Assembly (NCBI RefSeq): GCF_024346455.1
Contig: NZ_JAGQCY010000020.1
Span: 1-45,703 of the forward strand
DNA length: 45,703 nt
Direction: 5' to 3'
From: Cyanobium sp. Aljojuca 7A6
GTDB taxonomy: Bacteria > Cyanobacteriota > Cyanobacteriia > PCC-6307 > Cyanobiaceae
Shown: one piece after another, positions 1-7,167 of the stretch
Numbering within the stretch: position 1 is the first letter of the stretch
How the letters are laid out: the number at the start of each line of letters is the position of its first letter
The notes under the pieces: model-generated
What the model was told of the DNA's origin: nothing
The model's input: only the letters and a program-made list of their open reading frames with translations
Database searches by the model: none
Program-made: the position numbers and the translations under genes

Positions 1-143
<143 letters not shown>

Positions 144-163
144 TCTTTTCCCTTTCATCCACA

Positions 164-186
164 GGCCCCTGGCAGGGGCCTTTTTA
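164..186 (+). terminator. Rho-independent terminator of psbD
   Basis: GGCCCCTG and CAGGGGCC form an 8-bp GC-rich stem with almost no loop (in practice about 6 bp with a small loop), followed directly by TTTTTATT. It sits 20 bases after the psbD stop codon and would end the psbD transcript. Confidence 0.85.
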
Positions 187-462
187 TTGGCCGCCCTCAC
201 CCCCGCTGCCGCGACGATCCGCTCGGCGCTGGCCCAAAAAGCTGGTTACGATGGGCGAGTTCCGTCAGCAGTGACGTGGTGATCGACGGAAACGCCTGAT
301 TGGAGTCCATCGCGACTTCCGGTCCTGTGGCGCTCATTCCGTGCAAACGGATGCAATGGGTTCCACGGCCGGTTTGTTTTGGTGATTCTTCTTTTCCCGG
401 TCGTTTTTCGTTCTCGCCGCAGGCGTCGCCGGCTGGCATCCAACCCACAGGAGGAGGTGTCC

Positions 463-516
463 ATGACCCCAAGTTGTCCCATCAAGGGTCTGCTGATCGC
501 GGAGAATGCCGGCTGA
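463..516 (+). CDS. Possible 17-residue peptide with a strong ribosome-binding site
   Basis: The ribosome-binding sequence AGGAGGAGGTG ends 4-5 bases before an ATG that opens a 17-codon frame (MTPSCPIKGLLIAENAG) closed by TGA. The Shine-Dalgarno match is far better than that of most genes in this window, which is the only reason to list it. No family is recognised. It could be a leader peptide, the surviving start of a decayed gene, or chance. Confidence 0.3.
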   Translation: MTPSCPIKGLLIAENAG

Positions 517-571
517 TCACGGCTGCTGACTCCTGATCCATCGGTTCCGCGCCAGAGCGGACCCGGCGAGA

Positions 572-622
572 GCCCCCGGCATCGTGTTCCCCAGGTTCCC
601 TGGAGATCACGATGCCGGGGGC
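572..622. repeat. Perfect 15-bp inverted repeat, long hairpin
   Basis: Positions 572-586 (GCCCCCGGCATCGTG) are perfectly complementary to 608-622. The 21-base interior contains a second small stem, CCAGG/CCTGG at 591-603. It ends 5 bases beyond the stop of the minus-strand UPF0104 gene, so it could act as a 3' end stabiliser or T-less terminator for that operon. No T-tract follows on either strand. Confidence 0.75.
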
Positions 623-627
623 ATCGT

Positions 628-1560
628 TCATGGAGCTCTATCTACCTGGCGGGCCAGCACCAGCAATCCCACCGCGGTGGGCAGCAGCACGGTGCACACC
701 CGCAGCACCAGGGTGACCGCCAGAGCGGCCGATCGATCGACGCCGAAGGCCACCGCCAGGCCGATGGCCGTGGCCTCCGCCGTGCCGACCCCTGCCGGCA
801 GGAAGGAAAGAACTCCGCCGAGGGCCATCGCCGTGCGGATCACAGCGGCCTGGGTCAGTGCCAGGGGATCCCCCAGCATCTGGAAGAGGCCCATCAGCGC
901 CGCCGCCTCAATCAGCCACACCAGCCCCGCCAGGGCGGTGCCCACCAGCAGGGGCCAGGGACGCAGCAGCCGGCGCAGACGGCCCACCGCTCCGAGGGCT
1001 TCCCGCAGCAGCCGGGTCAGTCCCCTCCAGCGCCGGTGGGCCGGCAGCCGGTCGAGGAACGCTTCCAGGCGACGCAGGGCGGCGGGGTGGGTCAGCAGCC
1101 AGGCGCCGATGGCCAGGGTCCCACCGCCGGCCACAAGGGCAGGCAGGATGCGACCCCCAAGCCCCCAGGCCAGCACAAGCAGGGCTCCGGCCAGGTCCGT
1201 CACCCGCTCCGCCAGAGTCACCCCCACGCCCACCTGCATCGGGATGCCGTGGCGACGCTGCAGCCAAAGCCCGCGCAGGGCCTCACCGCTGCGCCCTGGT
1301 GCGGCCACCAGGGCGAGGCCGGCCGCGTAGATCCTGCCGCTGGGACGCCAGGGCAGGGAGTGTCCCAGCTGCCTCAGATAGAACTGCCAGCGCTGAAACA
1401 GCAGCAGATAGCCCAGGGCCACCAGCGCCGCCACCAGCCCCCAGCACCACCAGGGCAGCGCCGCCAGGGAGCGCAACACGTTGGCGAAGCCGAACCAGAT
1501 GCTCAGCCCCAGGTAGAGGACCAGAGTGGCCACCAGCCCCAGGAACCAGCGCTTTTTCAT
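628..1560 (-). CDS. UPF0104 / lysylphosphatidylglycerol synthase-type integral membrane protein
   Basis: The protein of about 310 residues is almost wholly hydrophobic, with 7-8 likely membrane helices starting at MKKRWFLGLVATLVLYLGLS. It includes the motif GLALVAAPGRSGEALRGLWL and a C-terminal ALGGVLSFLPAGVGTAEA stretch, both typical of the UPF0104 (AglD/MprF transmembrane) family. Members are thought to move or flip lipid-linked molecules, but most have no tested function. It is the last gene of the four-gene operon that runs from 7040 down. I chose the ATG at 1560 because the membrane domain begins there. An ATG at 1644 (overlapping the upstream gene by 32 bases and preceded by GAGG) and a GTG at 1602 are alternatives that add a charged tail. 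Confidence 0.8.
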   Translation of the reverse strand: MKKRWFLGLVATLVLYLGLSIWFGFANVLRSLAALPWWCWGLVAALVALGYLLLFQRWQFYLRQLGHSLPWRPSGRIYAAGLALVAAPGRSGEALRGLWLQRRHGIPMQVGVGVTLAERVTDLAGALLVLAWGLGGRILPALVAGGGTLAIGAWLLTHPAALRRLEAFLDRLPAHRRWRGLTRLLREALGAVGRLRRLLRPWPLLVGTALAGLVWLIEAAALMGLFQMLGDPLALTQAAVIRTAMALGGVLSFLPAGVGTAEATAIGLAVAFGVDRSAALAVTLVLRVCTVLLPTAVGLLVLARQVDRAP

Positions 1561-1612
1561 CAGTGGCTGGGACGCCGCCGAGGGCACGGACGTGGGCTGC
1601 ACACCGGCGCGC

Positions 1613-3016
1613 TCATGGTGTGAAGCGCAGCTTCTGGGCCGCATAGAGACACATCCTCGCCAGGATCAGCCCCTCCTTCACGTGGGCGATGTTCGAGCTG
1701 CCGTAACTGCGCTCCTGATAGCGCACGGGCACCTCCACGATCTTGAGATTCAGCTTGGAGGCACCGAAGAGCAGGTCGAAATCGCCAAAGGGGTCGAAAT
1801 CGCCGAAGTAGGCGCGCCCCGCCTTGAGGCGCTCGTAGTCGGCCTTCCAGATCACCTTGGTGCCGCAAAGGGTGTCCTTCAGCCGCTGGCGCAGCAGCCA
1901 GGAGAAGGCCGCGGCGAAGAAACGGTTGGCGGCCGTGTTCAGCGGTGGCATGGCGGCGCTGGTGCGGGGATACACCAGCCGGCAGCCGTTGACGAACTCT
2001 CCCCGGCCCTCGGCCAGGGCCTTGTAGAAGCGGGGCAGGTCTTCGGGGCGCACGGTGAGGTCCGCATCCAGGATCATCAGCACCTCTCCTCCGGCCTGGT
2101 CAAAGCCCAGCCAGACGGCATCCGCCTTGCCGCGGCCGCTCTGGCGCAGGGCGCGCAGCTGCAACGGGCCGCTGTACGCCGCGCAGACCCGCTCGATCTC
2201 CGCCCAGGTGTCATCGGAGGAGTGCCCTTCCACGAACAGCACCTCGGTGGCCGACCCCAGCAGGGGCATGCGGTCGATGGCGGCGGCGATGTTGCCCGCC
2301 TCGTTGCGGGCCGGGATCACCACACTGACGCTGGGCAGGCGCTGGGCCGGGGTGGCAGGACGGGCCACCAGCCAGTGGGTGAGCCCGAACTGTTCCAGCA
2401 CGGGCAGCTGGCTCAGCCAGCGGTTGGCCAGGGGGCCGAGCAGGGGAATGCGTCGGGGCAGCAGGCAGCGGTGCCCTTGCTTGAGCACCTCCCAGCCGGC
2501 CAGGTCGAGCAGGTTCTGCACGTCCCTGGGGGTGAGCCAGCTCTCGGGGGGCTGGGGCTGGCGCAGGCCCAGGGTTTCCGCCGTCTTCAGCAGGGGCTGC
2601 CACAGCCAGTTGTGGAAACTCACCACCAGTCGGGTGCGGTCATGGCAGAACGCCGCCAGCCGCTCGATCACCCCCTGCACGTCCTCGAGGGTGTTGAGGG
2701 TGTTGGCGAGAAGAATCACATCGAAGGGCTCGCTCTCCCCGATCGCCTCCGGGGTGATGGCCGCCGCTTCGGCGCAGACGATGCGCAGATGGGGATGGGC
2801 CGTCCCGGCGGCGGCGGCGATGGCGGGGTCGCGCTCGATCCCCACCCCGTGGCTCGGGCGGGTGGCGGCCAGCAGATCCCCAAGGCCGCAGCCGATCTCG
2901 AGCACCCTCAGGCCTGGAGCGACCAGCACCTGGTGCAGACGGTCCAGGTCCTCGTAATAGGCGCGGTTGCGGCGGTGGAACCGTTGCAGCCCCTCGGGCT
3001 GGAGCGTGCCGTTCAT
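1613..3016 (-). CDS. Methyltransferase-glycosyltransferase (GT2) fusion protein
   Basis: Two domains are visible in 467 residues. Residues about 1-210 form a class I SAM-dependent methyltransferase with the SAM-binding motif VLEIGCGLGDLLAAT and a later FDVILLANTLNTLEDV segment. Residues about 225-467 form a GT-A family 2 glycosyltransferase with VSVVIPARNEAGNI, VEGHSSDDTW and the metal-binding ILDADLTV (DxD-type). The GT2 half resembles DPM/polyprenyl-phosphate sugar transferases, which make the lipid-linked sugars used by PMT/ArnT-type enzymes. Such enzymes lie directly upstream, and this gene starts within the stop of the PMT-like gene (ATGA overlap). The donor sugar and the methyl acceptor cannot be read from the sequence. 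Confidence 0.88.
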   Translation of the reverse strand: MNGTLQPEGLQRFHRRNRAYYEDLDRLHQVLVAPGLRVLEIGCGLGDLLAATRPSHGVGIERDPAIAAAAGTAHPHLRIVCAEAAAITPEAIGESEPFDVILLANTLNTLEDVQGVIERLAAFCHDRTRLVVSFHNWLWQPLLKTAETLGLRQPQPPESWLTPRDVQNLLDLAGWEVLKQGHRCLLPRRIPLLGPLANRWLSQLPVLEQFGLTHWLVARPATPAQRLPSVSVVIPARNEAGNIAAAIDRMPLLGSATEVLFVEGHSSDDTWAEIERVCAAYSGPLQLRALRQSGRGKADAVWLGFDQAGGEVLMILDADLTVRPEDLPRFYKALAEGRGEFVNGCRLVYPRTSAAMPPLNTAANRFFAAAFSWLLRQRLKDTLCGTKVIWKADYERLKAGRAYFGDFDPFGDFDLLFGASKLNLKIVEVPVRYQERSYGSSNIAHVKEGLILARMCLYAAQKLRFTP

Positions 3017-5478
3017 CGCAGCAGGGCCAGGGTGCCGGCCACGTCCAGCCGCAGGCCGCTGGCCACGGCCCGCAGGGTCCGCAGGGTGCGGTTACCGGGG
3101 TCGAGCCGGGCGGCGGCATCGAGCGCCACCTGGGCCTGGCCGGGGTGGAAGCGGTAGAGCTGCACGAAGCCGAGGGCCATCAGGGCATGGGGATTGGTGG
3201 GTTCGAGGGACACAATGCGCTGCAGGGTGTCGACGGCCCCATCGGCGTGCCGCTGCAGCGCCTGGGCCAGGGCCAGACCATAGAGGTCCTCAAGATCGCC
3301 CCCACCGGCGTCGGCAGGGCGCTCCTGGAGCCGGGCCCGCAGCAGTCGCTCCCCCTGGGAGAGATAGATCTGCTGGGGATCGCGCTGGTTGATCTGACCC
3401 ACCTGCCGGAACAGCAGATCCAGCTCACCCCGGCGCAGCAGTCTCCCCAGCGCGAGCAGCTGGTCGATGCGGTTCGGGGGCGCCCCGCCGTCTTGCCCAC
3501 CGGCGCCGCCAGCCTCCGCCGCCACTGTCAGCGTGAGCGGCGCACTGCGCAGGGCCAGCGGCCTCCCCTGGCGGTCCGTGGCGCGGGCCCCCAGCCGGTA
3601 GGACCCGTCGGGCAGCCCCGCCGGCACCACCAGGGCCAGGCGTTCGCGGACCTCCAGGCAGGCGGAAGAACCAGCTCGCACCATCCCCTGGCCGATGCCG
3701 CGGTCGTGGCGCCAGTTCGGCAGGCCAGCTTCGGCGGATTCCGGCCGCCAGTCGAGCAACAGCAGGCCGTCGTGCAGCACCGCCGCCGGCCCCCGCAGGC
3801 GGCTCACCAGCACCGCCTCGCGGCCTGGCCGCAGAGAGGGCGGCTCGACGCTGAGATCCAGCTGGAGGCTGGGATCCGGCCCGCAGGCCACCGGCGTCAC
3901 TTCCAGGCTCAGGTCCCGCCTCTTGAAGAGTTCGGCGCTGCTGCCGTCGGGCAGGGGCCAGCGGCCGGCGGCCTGGAACGCCGGCGATCGGCGCACCATC
4001 CCATCCAGGGCGGCCTGGCGGGCGTCGCTCATCACCCCCTGATCGCCCCCCTTGAGCAGGAACCAGTCGAAGCCGGCCAGGTCGCCGTTGAGCTGGTCGA
4101 GGGGAGCCACGGTCTGGCGGGCGGCGACGCGGAAGGCCTGACGGCGACCTTCGGCGTCGAGGTTGAAGGCGTTCAGGCCCTGGCTGTCCGGCAGCACCGC
4201 CAGGGTGGAGAGTTGGTGCGGACTGCGCTGCCGGATCGTGGCCACGATCGCCTCCAGGGGCCAGGCGGGGCCGGCGATGGGGGGTCGCGGCGGGAACCCG
4301 GTGGGGTTGGCCGCCAGGGCGAACTGGCTGGCCAGGGCTCCCCAGACCCCGATCCCCACCACCGCCAGCCGCCAGGCGGTTGTCCAGCGCCCGGCGGCCG
4401 AGGCCAGCACGATCCCCAGGCCGAGGCACAGCTGGGGAACCAGGGGCAGCACGAAGCGGAAATCCTTGGTGCTCATCAGGGTGGCCAGCAGCAGGGCCCC
4501 GAGCGGAAAGCTGAGCCACCAGGCGATCTGTGGCCAGGGCGAACGGGAGGCTGGGGTGCCGCGGCGGGGCCACCAGCTCAGCAACCCTCCCGCCATCACC
4601 ACCGCCACCAGCGCGGCCCCGGCCATTGTGGGCAGCAGACGGGGGTAAAACAGCCAGCCCGCCAGGGTGTTCGCCTCCAGGCCGTCCTGATACAGCACCC
4701 CCCACTGGCGGGCCTTGTTGACGGTGGAGAGGATCGTCAGCCAGTTCTGGCTCCACCAGGGCCAGGCCACGGCCGTGGCGGCGGCGGCGGCCAGCAGCAG
4801 CTGGGCCAGCCGGCCGAAGCGGGCCTTGCGGCCACGTTGGCGCAGGGGAACGAGGGCCATCCAGGCCAGGCCCAGCAGGGGCAGCCAGAGCATCACCAGG
4901 CCGGTCGGGCGCGTCAGAACGACGGCCCCGAGGCCCAGGCCCCCGCCCAGGCTCCAGAGCCAGGGGTGCCGGGGGCGGGCGAGCACCCGCACGGTCAGCA
5001 CCCACCAGGTGGCGGTGAGAACGGCCGTCAGGCTGAAATCGATCAGATAGTCGCTGCGCTGGTTGAGCAGGGCCGGGGAGACGCCGCAGAGAAAGGCGGC
5101 CCAGAGGCCGGCGGCGCGGCTGTGGGCCAGGCGACCAAGGCCGTACAGGCTCCCCAGCAGCAGGGCCTGGAACAGGCCGTTGGAGAGGATCGCGCTGCCA
5201 TACCCGGGCCCCAGCAGGCTGAACACCGGTGCCGTCACCAGGTAGGTGAAGGGCCCTCGGTAGGTGGGGGTTTCGGCCCAGAGCCGTTGCCACCAAAGCG
5301 GATCCAAGGGAGCGGCCTCGCCGAGTACCTGCCACACCCCCAGGGCGCGGCTCAGGTGTTCCCCCTGATCCCAGGCCGGCGGCTGGCCGTGGCGCTGCAG
5401 CCAGAGGGCATCAAGGAGCAGCCCCGCCAGCCACAACCCCAGCAGGATCCAACCGTCCCGACCGCGCGCCAGCCTCAT
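3013..5478 (-). CDS. PMT/ArnT-like membrane glycosyltransferase with C-terminal TPR region
   Basis: This 821-residue protein starts at MRLARGRDGWILLGLWLAGL. It has about ten hydrophobic helices in residues 10-430 and the acidic WDQGEH motif in the first outer loop, as in GT39/GT83-type enzymes that use lipid-linked sugars. The last 350 residues are soluble, with a beta-rich part and then helical repeats resembling TPRs (VDTLQRIVSLEPTNPHALMA, VALDAAARLDPGNRTL). A longer frame upstream exists, but the ATG at 5478 overlaps the stop of the preceding gene as ATGA, which fits the operon. A long open frame on the opposite strand is a composition shadow without membrane segments or family matches. 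Confidence 0.85.
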   Translation of the reverse strand: MRLARGRDGWILLGLWLAGLLLDALWLQRHGQPPAWDQGEHLSRALGVWQVLGEAAPLDPLWWQRLWAETPTYRGPFTYLVTAPVFSLLGPGYGSAILSNGLFQALLLGSLYGLGRLAHSRAAGLWAAFLCGVSPALLNQRSDYLIDFSLTAVLTATWWVLTVRVLARPRHPWLWSLGGGLGLGAVVLTRPTGLVMLWLPLLGLAWMALVPLRQRGRKARFGRLAQLLLAAAAATAVAWPWWSQNWLTILSTVNKARQWGVLYQDGLEANTLAGWLFYPRLLPTMAGAALVAVVMAGGLLSWWPRRGTPASRSPWPQIAWWLSFPLGALLLATLMSTKDFRFVLPLVPQLCLGLGIVLASAAGRWTTAWRLAVVGIGVWGALASQFALAANPTGFPPRPPIAGPAWPLEAIVATIRQRSPHQLSTLAVLPDSQGLNAFNLDAEGRRQAFRVAARQTVAPLDQLNGDLAGFDWFLLKGGDQGVMSDARQAALDGMVRRSPAFQAAGRWPLPDGSSAELFKRRDLSLEVTPVACGPDPSLQLDLSVEPPSLRPGREAVLVSRLRGPAAVLHDGLLLLDWRPESAEAGLPNWRHDRGIGQGMVRAGSSACLEVRERLALVVPAGLPDGSYRLGARATDRQGRPLALRSAPLTLTVAAEAGGAGGQDGGAPPNRIDQLLALGRLLRRGELDLLFRQVGQINQRDPQQIYLSQGERLLRARLQERPADAGGGDLEDLYGLALAQALQRHADGAVDTLQRIVSLEPTNPHALMALGFVQLYRFHPGQAQVALDAAARLDPGNRTLRTLRAVASGLRLDVAGTLALLR

Positions 5479-7040
5479 CGGGCCCTCCCTGACGCTTCGG
5501 CCAGCACCCAGGGCTCCAGCTCGGGGGCCTGCAGCCGCACGGGCCATCTGGCCGGCAGCTCCTGACGCCGGATCCACACCCGCTCCCCAGGGGGAACCCG
5601 TTCCGGTGGGCTGAGGCGGGGAATCAGCCTGGGGCTGGCCAGGGCCACCAGGATCAGCCCCGCGTGTTCACCGCCGCTGAGGGGGGTGCCCGCCACGGCC
5701 GCGATCGGCCCGGCCGCCAGGGCCGCCGCCGCCTCAGGGCGCGTCAGGGCCTGGCGCTGCAGGGGGCTTCTGTCCGTGAACAAGCCAGCCTGAACGAGCA
5801 CGGCCAGGGCCAGCCAGGGACCGATCAGCAGGGCCCCCAGTCGGCGCCGGCCACGGCCACACCAGGGCACCAGGGCCCAGGCCAGCCCCAGGCATGCCGC
5901 CGCCACGGCAAAGAGAGCCGGCGCCGGCGCAAGGGCGGCCACCCCATTGGCCACCAGGACCCCGGCAGGCGTTCCCGGCCACAGCACCAACGCCGCCGCC
6001 AGGACCAGGACAACTCCCAGGCCAGCGAGGCCCAGGCCCGCCCAGCGGGCGCCCCTGCCGCCCCCCCTGCTCCAGGAGCGCAGGCCGGCTGTTGCCGCCA
6101 GGGCGACAAAGGGGGTGAGCTGCAACCCGTAATAGGTGGTCTTGGTACGGAAGGCGCTGAGAAGAAGAAGCATCAGCAGCGGATAGAGCAGTAACAGCAG
6201 GCGCCGGGTCCGGTCCATCGGCGCGGCCAGCCAGCCGCGCCAGCCCGCCAGGGCGAACAGGCTCCAGGGGAAGGTGTTGGCTGGCAGGCTCCAGAGGTAA
6301 TAGAGCGGACCGGCGCTGTAGACGTCGCTCTCCGAGAGGTAGAGCAGCTTCTGCCACAGGCCCGCCACCACCGGCAGGCCGAGCACCTTCAGACTCAGGC
6401 CCAGCCAGAGGGCCACCGGCAGCCAGCCCAGGGCGAGGCCGAGCCAGAAGGCGGGCCGCCGCAGCACGGGCTGGCGCTCCAGCAGGGCGAAGGGCAGCAG
6501 GGCCAGCACGGGCAGCGCCACCATGAAGCCCTTGATCAGGAAGGCCGGGCCGATCCAGGCTCCGGCCAGGAGTGTCCAGTGCCGTTGTGGGCTGTCACCG
6601 GCCCGCAGCAGGGCCAGGATTCCCAGCAGCTCCAAGGCCAGCAGTGGCATGTCCTGGCTGGCCAGGTGGGCGTAGTCGAGCCACAGGGGGGTGAGCGCCA
6701 GCACAGCCGCGGCCAGCCAGCCGGTGCGCTCGCCACCCAGCAGGCGCCTGGCCAGGGCCGCGGTCAGCAGCAGGGAGGCCACGGCGGCGACCAGGGACGG
6801 CAGATGGGCCACCCAGGGGCCCATCCCCAGCAGCCGGTAGGCCGCGGCGATCAGCCAGGGCAGACCGATGGTGCGATCGAAGACGACCTGGTCCCACCAG
6901 GGGGGCGCCAGCCACTGGCCGCTCTCGGTGATCCAGCGGGCCTGCAGGGCGTAGTAGCCCTCGTCGTGGGCCAGAAAGCTGCGCGGCGCCGCCGTCAGCA
7001 ACAGGGGCAGGAAGGGCAGCGCCGCCCAAAGGGCTTTCAT
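5475..7040 (-). CDS. ArnT-like (GT83) membrane glycosyltransferase
   Basis: The 521-residue protein begins MKALWAALPFLPLLLTAAP and has the diagnostic first-loop motif FLAHDEGYYALQARW, followed by FDRTIGLPWLIAAAYRLLG and about ten membrane helices. These are features of the ArnT/PMT superfamily, which transfers a sugar from polyprenyl phosphate to a lipid or protein acceptor on the outer face of the inner membrane. It is the first gene of the minus-strand operon and shares an ATGA overlap with the next one. I chose the ATG at 7040 because the first helix starts there and the upstream extension is hydrophilic and runs into the divergent porin promoter. The acceptor is unknown. Confidence 0.88.
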   Translation of the reverse strand: MKALWAALPFLPLLLTAAPRSFLAHDEGYYALQARWITESGQWLAPPWWDQVVFDRTIGLPWLIAAAYRLLGMGPWVAHLPSLVAAVASLLLTAALARRLLGGERTGWLAAAVLALTPLWLDYAHLASQDMPLLALELLGILALLRAGDSPQRHWTLLAGAWIGPAFLIKGFMVALPVLALLPFALLERQPVLRRPAFWLGLALGWLPVALWLGLSLKVLGLPVVAGLWQKLLYLSESDVYSAGPLYYLWSLPANTFPWSLFALAGWRGWLAAPMDRTRRLLLLLYPLLMLLLLSAFRTKTTYYGLQLTPFVALAATAGLRSWSRGGGRGARWAGLGLAGLGVVLVLAAALVLWPGTPAGVLVANGVAALAPAPALFAVAAACLGLAWALVPWCGRGRRRLGALLIGPWLALAVLVQAGLFTDRSPLQRQALTRPEAAAALAAGPIAAVAGTPLSGGEHAGLILVALASPRLIPRLSPPERVPPGERVWIRRQELPARWPVRLQAPELEPWVLAEASGRAR

Positions 7041-7135
7041 GGGCGGCACTCTGGCAGCACCCCCGGGTACCGGACGTTGTGTTTTCTGGCACATGGACCC
7101 TGGATGGTCAGGTCCACCTGGGTGATTCTTCGTTT

Positions 7136-7163
7136 GGCGCATTGCGCCGCTTCCGTGTGAGGA
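7136..7163 (+). promoter_or_regulatory. Porin 1 leader: hairpin plus Yfr1-complementary ribosome-binding site
   Basis: GGCGC-ATT-GCGCC at 7136-7148 can form a 5-bp hairpin. GTGTGAGGA at 7155-7163 ends 4 bases before the ATG of the first porin and includes its Shine-Dalgarno GAGGA. The nonamer is the exact complement of TCCTCACAC within ACTCCTCACAC, the conserved single-stranded motif of the cyanobacterial small RNA Yfr1. Pairing would block ribosome entry. Confidence 0.6.
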
Positions 7164-7167
7164 ACCC

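Larger units (their letters stand above)
187..627. other. Largely non-coding interval between psbD and the glycosylation operon
   Basis: This is about 440 bases between two convergent units. The open frames across it on both strands show no recognisable family, membrane segment or ribosome-binding site, and I treat them as chance frames of GC-rich DNA. Three things stand out: T-rich DNA at 371-411, a strong Shine-Dalgarno followed by a 17-codon ORF at 463-516, and a long hairpin at 572-622. The string GGTGATTCTTC at 381-391 also occurs in the leader of the first porin at 7121-7131. A small RNA could be encoded here, but nothing in it matches an RNA family I can name. Confidence 0.5.

Noticed and set aside
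197..536. Open frames of 78-91 codons on both strands in the psbD-operon interval
   Set aside because: No ribosome-binding site, family or regular composition; overlapping frames on both strands suggest non-coding DNA.
3145..5565. An 806-codon open frame on the plus strand opposite the PMT-like gene
   Set aside because: It has no membrane helices, no motif and a Gln/Gly/Pro-rich composition typical of antisense frames in GC-rich DNA. The minus-strand gene has clear family motifs.
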